The position numbers were made by a program, and so were the translations under genes. Below are positions 9,890-18,324 of a stretch of DNA of 64,000 bases, piece after piece. This DNA is from Prevotella sp. Lineage in GTDB: Bacteria; Bacteroidota; Bacteroidia; Bacteroidales; Bacteroidaceae. Position 1 is the first letter of the stretch. Every line of letters starts with the position of its first letter. The notes below the pieces were generated by a model. The model had not been told where the DNA came from. It saw only the letters and a list, made by a program, of their open reading frames with translations, and did no database searches. Where the stretch lies: NCBI GenBank assembly GCA_015060485.1, contig SUYI01000004.1, positions 107,707 through 171,706 on the forward strand. The letters are read 5' to 3'.

Positions 9890-12157
9890 TCAAAACTTGT
9901 CAATCGTTATATATATCGGGAAAAACTTGAAGAACATCTGATCGGAGTAGTTGAATGCCCTGACATACTCGGGATATTCGAGCAGCAGGTCTGTTCCCGA
10001 ACCACTCAGACGCAAGATACGTGCTTGACCGGCGTCGTTGGTAATGACCGGCATGCCCTGACCGTCGTTCTGCGCGGGATTGGCTAACGTCTTTGTCTGA
10101 TTGGGATGCGCGATGACCCAGTAGCCGGTGGGCCAGTCCAGTCCGAGCATGTTACGACCGTCGTATGAACGGTCGTAGAAAATGATCATGCGGTTGCCCA
10201 GCATACGGGTGATGCTCTTCGACTGTTCCACGGTGGGCAGACAGTCGTTCAGACCGATGGCCTTGACCGACTGGCTCACGGCGGCGGTCCACTGTTTGTT
10301 GCCCTCGTTGTCGTCGGTATGGTCGTTAACGCGCTTGATGTTGTCGCCTCCGTCCACCAGACAGAACCAATAGCCGTCGTTGTTCTTGTATAACGTGCCG
10401 TTATGGTCTTTGTAGCTTTTCTCCACGAATTGCTTGAACAGCTTGTCTTGTTCCCAGTAGCTGCGGAGACCGTCGGTCTTGGGCTGCACGGGGCGCACCG
10501 ACCAGAAGGTGCTGGCTACCTTGGCAACGGTAGTCGGCTCGGCAAGGGTCGCTGGCTGGGTGCTGAAGACGGTAGTACTATATGTCTTAGGCGCTTTGTC
10601 GGCCGTGGGACAGGGCTGCGGATGAACGGCATTCCAGTAGAAATACACATTCTTCAGGGCGTGGGTCTCCGGGTCGAAGAGATTACGGATAGCTGTACTG
10701 TCGCTCTCAGCGAAGATACTGTCGGAAGGTGTGTAGACCGATGCGCTGCCCTCCCAGACGACACGTCCCGGACGATGGCTCTCGTCACCGACAAACAGTC
10801 CGGTATACAGGAACGGACGTACCTGTCCATCGGCACCGCGGATGAGCGGGTAGGCCACGACACAGGGTTTGTCGCTGCGGATGCTGGGAACATACTCCTG
10901 ACACATGATGCATGCTTTATTGGAATCCACCGCGGCCACCCGCACATCGGGACCGAAATTGCCTGCAACGGGCATGACGCCGTAGTCGGGTTCAGTGACC
11001 TCCTGCATGGGAGCCTCCTTCTTCAGGTACAGCTCGTAGGCCCGGCGCAACACCTGACGGGTGGTGGCATCCTCGAACAACTCATAGAACGGCAGATAAC
11101 GTCCGCCGATGAAGGAGGCATTATAGGAGTTGGGCTCGATGCTGATATGGTTGGCCCAGCCGTAATAGTCGCCGTCGCTGATTTTCACTTCGGCAGCCTT
11201 CGTTTCATCGAAGGTCCTGTGAAGCTTGGCACAGTCGTCGGCAGAACCGCCCTTGACGCTGACCTGTCCATGATATTGAACGCTATGCTTGGAAATCTCG
11301 CTGATGACCTTCGAGTTAGTGGTCTTCGTAACCTTCTTGCCAAGGATGACCTCGCAGACCTGCTGCGTGGTATATACCCGGTCGACGCATGAGTCGCGGT
11401 TGATTTCCATCTGCAGCTCTATCATACCACCCAGATTGGACGATACCACGAGGTGCGTGCCGTACGTCTCGGAAAATTTGGTGGCATTTTCTTCGGTGAT
11501 GCCGCCCTCGCCGTTCTTGACCAGTTCGGCGACAGCCTTGCGGAAGTCTGCTTCCAACACGCTTTCTGCATTATCCAGCTCGTCCAGATTCATGCAACGC
11601 AGAATGCCCGCATCGATGGTCATGGTAGCCATGATGTGCTTGATGAACAGGTGGGCCTTGTAGCAGTTTTTCCACTTGCCGGTATATGTCGTCTTATTAT
11701 TGCGGTAATACTTGCCACTACCAACTGCTTTACTATCATCAACAGTGAACTTGGTTTCCTCGTGGCCCAACTCCTGCAGGGTGTTTCCGCTGAAGATGTC
11801 CATCGACGTATAGTGACGAAGCTCGGAGCTGATGATCAGCCCATACTCTTTTTCGGAAGCCTTGAGGCGGTTGATATTGATGACGGGCTTCGTGGAAAAA
11901 CTACTGTCGTCCATCACATTGCCGGCAGCGTTATAGGCATATCCCAGGCGCTGCAGTTTGACCTGTTCATCAGAGTAGGCCCTCGTAAACCGATAATTAC
12001 CGTCATCAACTCCTGCATCCATTAGGTCATCGGAACAGGACGTCGTTAAAATGAAGAGTGAAGAATGAAGAATGAAGAATGCTGCGCACAACATCCACTT
12101 CCCCATCTTCGTTTCTGTTTTCACCCTCGGCACTCTTATATCATCGTTTGTAATCAT
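9890..12157 (-). CDS. MACPF-domain lipoprotein, longest of the array
   Basis: The ATG at 12157 gives 755 residues; an in-frame TTG precedes it and an ATG at 12106 would start closer to the hydrophobic core. The lipobox is LTTSC. The MACPF signature Tyr-Gly-Thr-His sits at about 232-235, followed by LGGMIELQMEINR. The shared N-terminal motif appears as RLGYAYNAAGN and the later conserved block as VKGGSAD...W...PFYELF. Residues about 400-755 form a separate region with Trp/Tyr-rich stretches, probably a targeting or stabilising domain. The leader is nearly the same as that of the secreted protein starting at 7864. It is one of two array members with the canonical signature and a C-terminal extension. 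Pore formation is inferred from the family. Confidence 0.85.
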   Translation of the reverse strand: MITNDDIRVPRVKTETKMGKWMLCAAFFILHSSLFILTTSCSDDLMDAGVDDGNYRFTRAYSDEQVKLQRLGYAYNAAGNVMDDSSFSTKPVININRLKASEKEYGLIISSELRHYTSMDIFSGNTLQELGHEETKFTVDDSKAVGSGKYYRNNKTTYTGKWKNCYKAHLFIKHIMATMTIDAGILRCMNLDELDNAESVLEADFRKAVAELVKNGEGGITEENATKFSETYGTHLVVSSNLGGMIELQMEINRDSCVDRVYTTQQVCEVILGKKVTKTTNSKVISEISKHSVQYHGQVSVKGGSADDCAKLHRTFDETKAAEVKISDGDYYGWANHISIEPNSYNASFIGGRYLPFYELFEDATTRQVLRRAYELYLKKEAPMQEVTEPDYGVMPVAGNFGPDVRVAAVDSNKACIMCQEYVPSIRSDKPCVVAYPLIRGADGQVRPFLYTGLFVGDESHRPGRVVWEGSASVYTPSDSIFAESDSTAIRNLFDPETHALKNVYFYWNAVHPQPCPTADKAPKTYSTTVFSTQPATLAEPTTVAKVASTFWSVRPVQPKTDGLRSYWEQDKLFKQFVEKSYKDHNGTLYKNNDGYWFCLVDGGDNIKRVNDHTDDNEGNKQWTAAVSQSVKAIGLNDCLPTVEQSKSITRMLGNRMIIFYDRSYDGRNMLGLDWPTGYWVIAHPNQTKTLANPAQNDGQGMPVITNDAGQARILRLSGSGTDLLLEYPEYVRAFNYSDQMFFKFFPIYITIDKF
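12051..12080. repeat. Heptamer tandem repeat (GAAGAAT) in a signal-peptide region
   Basis: Three to four GAAGAAT copies encode the leader core of the MACPF gene starting at 12157. Confidence 0.8.
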
Positions 12158-12159
12158 AA

Positions 12160-12193
12160 ATCTCAAAACTCAAATCTCAAAACTCAAATCTCA
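12160..12193. repeat. Heptamer repeat (AAAACTC / AAATCTC)
   Basis: About four 7-base words of the same type as at 7868-7927 fill the 40-base spacer between two MACPF genes. Confidence 0.8.
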
Positions 12194-12197
12194 TAGT

Positions 12198-13394
12198 TCA
12201 CTCGTCTTCGTAGTTACGCAGCGATTTATCCATATAGTTCTTCAGGATGGTACGCGTCTTTTGATCGTATATCACCTCGTAGATAGGCACCAGACGGATG
12301 TCGATGAGCGCAGCATCCTGAGGCGTCACCGTCGCCTGCCACTCTTTAAGTGTCTTCGTATCTATCGTCGCCTGCTGGCCCGTAGTGAATGCCGTCACCA
12401 GCGACACGTTGCCGCCACGGGCGGTGATATGGCTCTCAGAATTTCGGCTGCACTTCATGGCTGCGTCGTGATATTCCGTACTCATACTGGTACCGACGGT
12501 GATGAATTTAATCTGAACAGACATCTCAAGAGCCACCTTCACATCCAGCGAATTGGACACAGAGTCCATCCGCGTGGTGTTGTAGTAGTCGAGCGAACAG
12601 CCTAAGACAGAGCGGGTCACGAAACCAGAGCCTACCTCGTCGATAAACTCACGGCAGATGCCGCTGGCTGCAAATGCCGACGGAGCGGCATGGATCTTAC
12701 GGATGAACTTCTGCATTACCTCTGAGAAGCCAGGGGCATACACCTCACCAAAGACGGGCACCTCCTTGGCCAGCGAGTCGGCATCGATGCTGGGATAGGT
12801 GTTCTTCACTCGCGTCGAAGCAGCAATGGCGTTGGCCACCTGCTCGCGCAGATTCAGGTAGTTCAGGTCGCGCGAGAAGTAACTCTGCTTCATGCGCATC
12901 ATCGAATAATAGTTCTTCGTGGTCGAGAATTTCTTCTTGTTGAAAGCTACGTCCAAGTCTAAGGCGAACACACCGACATCAAAGCCTATGCCGATGTCCA
13001 GCGACAGCTGGTCCTTCAACTCCTTGATGCTCTCGCTGTAGAAGAACTTCTGCTCGTTGACGGGAATATAGTCGTCCTGGATATAGGAGGTGTTATACTT
13101 CCGCTCCATATCGCGCAGACTACGCATATTGAATACCTCCATATCGGTGCCCACACAGTACGACTCGTTGTCCCTGTAGGTGTAGCCTGCACCACGAATG
13201 GCACCAATGGCATCTTCCACTTTCTGCAGCTCTTCGGAAGTATAGGCACGGGCAAGCCACGACACCGGACTGTTCGTCGCTTCGGAGTCGACGGCAGTCT
13301 GAGGTGTTTCCTGAACAACGGGCGTTTCGTTGTCCCGACTGCACGATGCCATCGCCAGCATGCCTGCTGCTATATATAATATGGTGTACTTCAT
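12198..13394 (-). CDS. Divergent MACPF-like lipoprotein (398 aa)
   Basis: A lipoprotein signal (MLAMASC) precedes a mature part that aligns by eye with its neighbours: RGAGYTYRDNESYCVG near residue 70, EVFNMRSL, the degenerate signature Val-Gly-Ser-Gly-Phe at 254-258 followed by VLGCSLDYY, and the block ARGGNVSLV...W...LVPIYEVI. The catalytic-type Thr-His of the signature is gone. The protein ends soon after the conserved block, with no C-terminal targeting domain. It lies 30 bases after the upstream gene. A MACPF-fold subunit or a regulator of the canonical members is plausible; the assignment rests on motif order rather than overall identity. Confidence 0.75.
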   Translation of the reverse strand: MKYTILYIAAGMLAMASCSRDNETPVVQETPQTAVDSEATNSPVSWLARAYTSEELQKVEDAIGAIRGAGYTYRDNESYCVGTDMEVFNMRSLRDMERKYNTSYIQDDYIPVNEQKFFYSESIKELKDQLSLDIGIGFDVGVFALDLDVAFNKKKFSTTKNYYSMMRMKQSYFSRDLNYLNLREQVANAIAASTRVKNTYPSIDADSLAKEVPVFGEVYAPGFSEVMQKFIRKIHAAPSAFAASGICREFIDEVGSGFVTRSVLGCSLDYYNTTRMDSVSNSLDVKVALEMSVQIKFITVGTSMSTEYHDAAMKCSRNSESHITARGGNVSLVTAFTTGQQATIDTKTLKEWQATVTPQDAALIDIRLVPIYEVIYDQKTRTILKNYMDKSLRNYEDE

Positions 13395-13424
13395 TCTTAC
13401 TTATTACCTCTTACTTCTTACCTC

Positions 13425-14531
13425 TCAATTCTGCGTCCGCAAGATATAGTTCACCCTGTCTTGCACCTTTCCCGTAAAGAGATTTGCAATAGATGCAATC
13501 TTCACATCGGTCATGGAGCACATCTTCAGTTGTTCGCTGTCGGGGGAGGGTGGGAAGTTGACACTCTCCATCCATTCCTTGATGCCCTGTGGTGAGGCTT
13601 TCAGACCCGAAAGCACCTCGGTGACAGCCTGTACGTTGCCGCCACGAACGTGGATGTCAAGGCTGTAGCGGTCACGGGAAACCTTCTGGAACTGCTCGGT
13701 AGCCACGCTCGTCGAGGCTTCAGCACCGACGATCAGTCCGATACTGGCATTGAGTGCCATCTCGAGACTCTGTTTCTCGCTGACGACCGACTTGTCTATC
13801 TGCAACACGTATTCCAGCACGCCGCCCATGAAGGAGCGCGCCACGAAGCCCCTACCCCACTTGTTCACGAAGTCGAACACCATCTGGTTGCTCACCTCCG
13901 ACTGATTGGTGTTGTTGCCTTCCAGCTTCTTCCAGTCGGCATAGAATCCGGGGGTAAATACCATGCTGTCGCCCGTCTCTTTGTAATACATGATGACATT
14001 TTTGTACTGTAGATCACGGCTGTAGGCCACACGCTTGGTGCGCTTCATGGCAAACACCGACTGACTCTCCTCGACACTGCCCTTGGAGTAGTTTCCCGTC
14101 ACCTTGATGTCGGCAACGATGAAGTTGGCACCGACACTTGCCGACAATGCCAGCTGCTTCGACACGGCACTGCGCGTCTCACCGGTAATGACCTGTTCCT
14201 CACTATACGGCGTATAGTCGTCGCTGATGAAGTTCAGCCCCTTGACATACTGGATGGAGTCCAGATAGTTCAGGTTGAAGATGTTGAACGTCACGCCTTC
14301 CAGGTAGTCAGCGCCCGTGGCATAGCAGTAGCCCACACCACGCTCGAAGCCCGGTGGAGCCAGCAGCCGCGACACATATCCTTCTGAGGCCTGCCCATTG
14401 GCCTGTGATGCTCCCTGGGCACCGGCAAGGGCAAGGGCCAGGCGCTCTGAGTACGACAACGGGTCGTCACTGCCACACGATACCATTCCCAGCACACCGG
14501 CAAGAAGGAAAATATAGTATATACGTCTCAT
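13425..14531 (-). CDS. Divergent MACPF-like lipoprotein (368 aa)
   Basis: The smallest member of the array. The lipobox is GMVSC. A short Ala/Gly-rich linker leads to the shared motif GVGYCYATGADYLEG and NIFNLNYLDSIQ. The signature position reads Trp-Gly-Arg-Gly-Phe at about 225-229, then FMGGVLEYV. The distal block is VRGGNVQAV...W...IASIANLF and the protein ends 20 residues later. The segment at about 130-150 and again 270-290 is small-residue rich and alternating, as expected for the membrane-inserting hairpins of the fold. It follows the 466-residue relative by 65 bases, a gap that contains the second two-hairpin element. Role unknown; MACPF relationship inferred. Confidence 0.75.
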   Translation of the reverse strand: MRRIYYIFLLAGVLGMVSCGSDDPLSYSERLALALAGAQGASQANGQASEGYVSRLLAPPGFERGVGYCYATGADYLEGVTFNIFNLNYLDSIQYVKGLNFISDDYTPYSEEQVITGETRSAVSKQLALSASVGANFIVADIKVTGNYSKGSVEESQSVFAMKRTKRVAYSRDLQYKNVIMYYKETGDSMVFTPGFYADWKKLEGNNTNQSEVSNQMVFDFVNKWGRGFVARSFMGGVLEYVLQIDKSVVSEKQSLEMALNASIGLIVGAEASTSVATEQFQKVSRDRYSLDIHVRGGNVQAVTEVLSGLKASPQGIKEWMESVNFPPSPDSEQLKMCSMTDVKIASIANLFTGKVQDRVNYILRTQN

Positions 14532-14553
14532 CTGTTGTAATTGTCTAATTGTC

Positions 14554-14595
14554 TAATCGTTGTTGCAACGCTTTGTACCTTTAGGTCAAAGAACT
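14554..14595. repeat. Two-hairpin intergenic element, copy 2
   Basis: Near-identical to the element at 5970-6012. The first stem here is CGTTG-TTG-CAACG, so paired bases change together. It sits just downstream of the stop codon of the minus-strand gene ending at 14597. Confidence 0.65.
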
Positions 14596-14617
14596 GTCAA
14601 CTGTCAACTGTCAACTT
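14592..14617. repeat. Heptamer tandem repeat (CAACTGT)
   Basis: Three to four CAACTGT copies at the end of the 466-residue MACPF-like gene; the last codons (LTVDS) are formed from the repeat. Confidence 0.8.
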
Positions 14618-15997
14618 TATATTAAAGTAGTTCTTCAGCACTTCACGGGCATAGGCATCGGTCACGAGCACATAGATCGGAATCAGCGCCATGTCGACCA
14701 TGACGGCACGGGTGGGGAGACAGCTGTTCTGCCACGCTGTGACGTCGCTGTCGTCCAACTCACCGCCGGTGACCAGGATGCACACCTTGCTCACGTCGCC
14801 ACCGCGCACCTTGACGGTCGCCGTCGTCTTCGCCATCAGCTCTTTGGCTTCCTTGGAAACGCCGATATCGATGGTTCCACCGCCGCCTACCGACTTGTTC
14901 TTCACCTTGGTCTGGAAACTCGCCTCGAGAGCCACCTCAACACCCAGCGTGTCGCGAAGCGACGTGCTGTCGACGCTGATCTGGTAGTCGAGCACCGTAC
15001 CCATCGCCGACTTACTGATGAAGCAAGGACCGATCTCGCCCAGGAACTTGTCGCAGATGTCATACTGCCGTGTCGTATTCCCCTTTGCAGCAGCAACGTC
15101 CTTGGCAAACGTCTCCTGAACAGAGAGGAATCCCGGCGACAACAGCTTCAGCATGTCTTCACGCGTGGCGGCCTGCGCCACCAGCGCCATGATGTTCATA
15201 TAATGAATCTCGCGGGTGAACTGGGTGTTCTTCAGACGCTTCAGGGCGTACTTGTTTCTCGACTTCTCCTCATGACCCTTGCCCACACCGACACCGACAC
15301 TGCCGCTGCCTGTGCCCTTGCTCTTCACCGAACCGAAGTTCATGCCGGCCGAGGCATTGACGGTAAGACCCTTGGTGAGGCCTGACTCAGTGTTCGCGAC
15401 CATGAATTCCTGGCTGGTCGTGGGGAATATGTCATCGGAAATCAGCCTCACTCCCGTGGCACGCTGTATGCTGTCGAGCGTGACAAGGTTGAACAGCTGA
15501 ATCAGCGCTCCGTCGCAATAGTCGCCACCGGGGATATAGCTGTAGCCGGCACCCTTGTTGGCGGAGAACACCGTCGAGATGGAGTCCAGCGAGGGATTGC
15601 CCGACTGTACGATAGACATCTTATAGGTGTTTTCCTCACCGGCTCGCGTGGCGGAACCCTGGGTGGTGAGCGTCAGCACATTCTCGCGCACCGCTCCCCA
15701 GTTCTCGCCCACCTGCACGACAGCCGTCGTCGGACCTTCGCCACACGACGGATACACGTTCGCAAGTCCCTTCGAAGTTGCCACAGACCACTTGCCCGGC
15801 ACGTTGATGAAGGCAGAGTACTCCCCATAGGACGCGCCAGTATTCACGACGCCGCCCCCAGGGGTTCCGAGGATGGTAAACGGAGCATGGCTCGCGCTGC
15901 CCGTCACCTCACTGCCTGTCATATCCTCACTGCTGGAGCATGCTGCCGCAAAGACGGCTGCAAGCACCAACACCGAGTAGGATCTGTTTCTGTTCAT
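14597..15997 (-). CDS. BACON-like plus divergent MACPF-like lipoprotein (466 aa)
   Basis: The lipobox is FAAAC. Residues about 37-135 look like a BACON-type Ig domain (GKWSVAT...TLTTQ...KMSIVQSG). The MACPF-like part begins with NKGAGYSYIPGGDYCDG at about 147 and LFNLVTLDSIQ. The signature position is Ile-Gly-Pro-Cys-Phe at 322-326, then AMGTVLDYQ. The block VRGGDVSKV...W...LIPIYVLV follows near the end. A Gly/Ser/Val-rich run (about 222-242) could be a membrane-inserting hairpin. The start is one base after the previous stop, implying translational coupling. The last residues come from a CAACTGT repeat. It pairs structurally with the 499-residue first member, which also has a BACON-like domain. 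Confidence 0.75.
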   Translation of the reverse strand: MNRNRSYSVLVLAAVFAAACSSSEDMTGSEVTGSASHAPFTILGTPGGGVVNTGASYGEYSAFINVPGKWSVATSKGLANVYPSCGEGPTTAVVQVGENWGAVRENVLTLTTQGSATRAGEENTYKMSIVQSGNPSLDSISTVFSANKGAGYSYIPGGDYCDGALIQLFNLVTLDSIQRATGVRLISDDIFPTTSQEFMVANTESGLTKGLTVNASAGMNFGSVKSKGTGSGSVGVGVGKGHEEKSRNKYALKRLKNTQFTREIHYMNIMALVAQAATREDMLKLLSPGFLSVQETFAKDVAAAKGNTTRQYDICDKFLGEIGPCFISKSAMGTVLDYQISVDSTSLRDTLGVEVALEASFQTKVKNKSVGGGGTIDIGVSKEAKELMAKTTATVKVRGGDVSKVCILVTGGELDDSDVTAWQNSCLPTRAVMVDMALIPIYVLVTDAYAREVLKNYFNIKLTVDS

Positions 15998-15998
15998 A

Positions 15999-17498
15999 TT
16001 ACTTCAGGTTGCTAAAGTCTATCGTCAGTTCGTTCCCGTACTTGTTTTCTTCGAGCGGGAAACTCTTGTCAATATATTTTATTAGATATTTTCGCGCTTC
16101 ACCCTCATCACTGCCATCGTCAGCTTTGAAGATGTCGTAGATAGGATGTACCTGCATGCCCACCATAGAAGCCTTTTCAGGCTCTGCACCGAGCATCCAC
16201 TGCGCCAGGTCGGCACAATTCAGTGAGCCGCCGCTGGCCAGGATGTTTACCAGCTGGACATCATTGCCGCGAGCCTTGACCTTTGCCTTCGTAGAGGAGG
16301 CAGCATCGAATTGAGCATCGGTAACCTGAACATTGCCGCTGAAGAAGAAGTTCTTCAGCTTGGAGCTGTCCTTCATCAGTTCAACCATCTTGGCCTTGGC
16401 AGCGGAGTCGAGCTTGGTGGTATCCTTTATCTGCTGCTGCCACTTGAAGTCCAGGGCAGCCTTCACGTCAGTGCTGTTGGAGACCTTCTTAGAGCTGACA
16501 GTCATGCGGTAGTTGAGTTCGCAGCCTAAAAGACATTTTGTAATGACATGGGTACCAACGATTCTGAAGAACTCGTCTGCAGCGGCCTTCTTCTTGATTG
16601 AATCATCACCTGCTGCCTTGAACTGACTGATGAACAGGTTCTTGTAGTACTTGTAGCCATGGGTGTAGTTTTTGTCGTTAAACCAAGCCTTTTCCCATGC
16701 AAGCTCACGGCTGTACATCGAACGCGTCAGCGACTTTTGTACGACAGTCTGTCCTTTCTCCGATACGCGGCTGACGTTCACGTCGCCACTCAAGCCCAGC
16801 TTGACAACACCGAAGTTACCGCCAGGATTACCCTTTACGGCAATCAGCTTGTCCATCATGCTGTCGCTGGTATGGTAGTAGTACTCCTCCAGCGTCTGTG
16901 GTGCAAAGTCGTGCTTGACAAGCGTGTCAGTGTCGTTGATGGACTCCATTTCGAAGATCTGGATGCCCGTACACAGTTCGGGAACCGCATTCTTCGTAGG
17001 ACAGTAGCCGTAGCCGACAAAGACGTTCGAGTTGATAACCTTCTTGAATCTATCAAGGCTTAACAGTGCATCCTGGCTCAACGTCTGACCTTCGCCAGCT
17101 CTGGTGGTAGCCGTCAGCCGCTGACCGTTTTCACCGAAGAACTTCACATTGTAAGACAACTGACGGGGCTCGGCCCAGTTGTTGCCGATAATCACCGGAA
17201 CGCGCATGCTGCCGCGACCAAACATCCGGGTGGGAGTGAACTCCATGTTGTCGCCGCTCTCGATATACCAGACGCCATCGGTCTTGATGTCCAGATAATA
17301 CGTGCCTACGTTTGGCGACACACTGGCAACCTGCTGGCCACTGGCATCAGTCAGTATGGCAGTATTCATGGGTTGACTGTCTAACACACGATCAGTTGTT
17401 CCCGACTCAGAAAGCACGGAGTCAGAACAAGCGGTAAAGGCTGATAAAGCCACTGCAGCTACTAACAGCTGTTTTGTCATTTTCTTCATAATCATCAT
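15999..17498 (-). CDS. BACON-like plus MACPF-like lipoprotein, first of the array
   Basis: Several starts are possible; ATGs at 17498 and 17489 fit an A-rich upstream region and a normal leader (KQLLVAAVALSAFTAC) better than the most upstream ATG at 17528. With 17498 the protein has 499 residues. Residues about 55-135 resemble a BACON-type domain. The shared motif VGYGYCPTKN follows near 160. The signature is intermediate: Val-Gly-Thr-His at about 314-317, then LLGCELNYR, so it keeps the Thr-His that three neighbours lost. The distal block is ARGNDVQLV...W...VHPIYDIF. It follows the polytopic membrane gene by 45 bases and is the first exported product of the presumed operon. Confidence 0.8.
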   Translation of the reverse strand: MMIMKKMTKQLLVAAVALSAFTACSDSVLSESGTTDRVLDSQPMNTAILTDASGQQVASVSPNVGTYYLDIKTDGVWYIESGDNMEFTPTRMFGRGSMRVPVIIGNNWAEPRQLSYNVKFFGENGQRLTATTRAGEGQTLSQDALLSLDRFKKVINSNVFVGYGYCPTKNAVPELCTGIQIFEMESINDTDTLVKHDFAPQTLEEYYYHTSDSMMDKLIAVKGNPGGNFGVVKLGLSGDVNVSRVSEKGQTVVQKSLTRSMYSRELAWEKAWFNDKNYTHGYKYYKNLFISQFKAAGDDSIKKKAAADEFFRIVGTHVITKCLLGCELNYRMTVSSKKVSNSTDVKAALDFKWQQQIKDTTKLDSAAKAKMVELMKDSSKLKNFFFSGNVQVTDAQFDAASSTKAKVKARGNDVQLVNILASGGSLNCADLAQWMLGAEPEKASMVGMQVHPIYDIFKADDGSDEGEARKYLIKYIDKSFPLEENKYGNELTIDFSNLK

Positions 17499-17543
17499 TG
17501 TTTTATTAATACTGTTTTGAATTATCAACGGGTAGTATTTTCT

Positions 17544-18098
17544 TCACTGTTCGCTTTCCGTCACGAAGCAGGCCACGAGTCCGTAGGTTATCGTAGGCCG
17601 GATCCATATCTCGGTAAGCAGATAGTTGGTATATTCGTCGACAGGCACCATATAGATGGCTATGTTGTAGAGCGAGGCTATGGCGACGTCGATGATGAAT
17701 ATCAGCCACAGGTTGCTCTTCGAGTAGCTCTTCCAATCCTTGCGGGCATAGAAATAGGTCAGCGTGCACAACAGCAGCACCGACAGCGTGAAGCAAACCA
17801 GATGCAGGGCATAAGAAGCCAGAGGCGGGGCGAAGAGAATGTCGCGCAGCAGCACCGTTATGCCTACTAAGACGGAGCACCAGTAGTTGAACCGGAGACT
17901 GTCGAGCCGGTTGAAGAAGTACATCCATATCATCGCCAGACAGGCTATGTAGAACAAGTTAAGCACCAGTTCGGGCCACGACTCGGCCAGTCCGAAATGG
18001 AATACGGCATAAAGCATGACGCCTACCGACAGCGTGCCACCGACGGCGGTAATCACGATGTCGGCAACCTTGGCATTTTTCTTGAATCTTGTCCGCAT
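17544..18098 (-). CDS. Six-helix membrane protein leading the MACPF cluster
   Basis: The ATG at 18098 gives 184 residues; further upstream the frame crosses the promoter, so a longer start is not credible. The N-terminus is basic (RTRFKKN). Six hydrophobic segments follow at roughly 12-32, 43-62, 71-90, 94-115, 127-147 and 157-176, with no soluble domain. I recognise no family. It is the first gene behind the promoter at 18124-18155 and is followed closely by the MACPF genes. An inner-membrane protein encoded with pore-forming proteins could give self-protection or assist assembly, but nothing in the sequence shows this. Confidence 0.75.
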   Translation of the reverse strand: MRTRFKKNAKVADIVITAVGGTLSVGVMLYAVFHFGLAESWPELVLNLFYIACLAMIWMYFFNRLDSLRFNYWCSVLVGITVLLRDILFAPPLASYALHLVCFTLSVLLLCTLTYFYARKDWKSYSKSNLWLIFIIDVAIASLYNIAIYMVPVDEYTNYLLTEIWIRPTITYGLVACFVTESEQ

Positions 18099-18123
18099 AA
18101 GTTCTTTTAGGTTTTTATTTTTG

Positions 18124-18155
18124 CAAAGATACAGAAAAATCTTCAGAAAAACAAA
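18124..18155 (-). promoter_or_regulatory. Promoter of the MACPF cluster
   Basis: On the minus strand a TTTG (18155-18152) lies 20 bases before TATCTTTG (18131-18124), the Bacteroidetes sigma-ABfr pattern. The first ATG (18098) follows 25 bases later. It is the only promoter of this type I found for the whole 18-kb cluster. Confidence 0.8.
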
Positions 18156-18264
18156 CCTTCGAACTATAAACATGCAAATTTTGCAGATTCTGAAACATTT
18201 TTGCAGATTCTGAAAGTCTTTTATACATTCAAACTGCCGTCAGACCATTTTTTTGAGAATTTCT

Positions 18265-18295
18265 TTTGGAGTTTACCTGATTATCACTAACTTTG
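18265..18295 (+). promoter_or_regulatory. Promoter of the P-loop lipoprotein gene
   Basis: TTTG at 18265-18268, 19 bases, then TAACTTTG at 18288-18295, 29 bases before the ATG at 18325. Confidence 0.8.
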
Positions 18296-18324
18296 CATAA
18301 CCAATAACTAATGAAACAAGTGAT

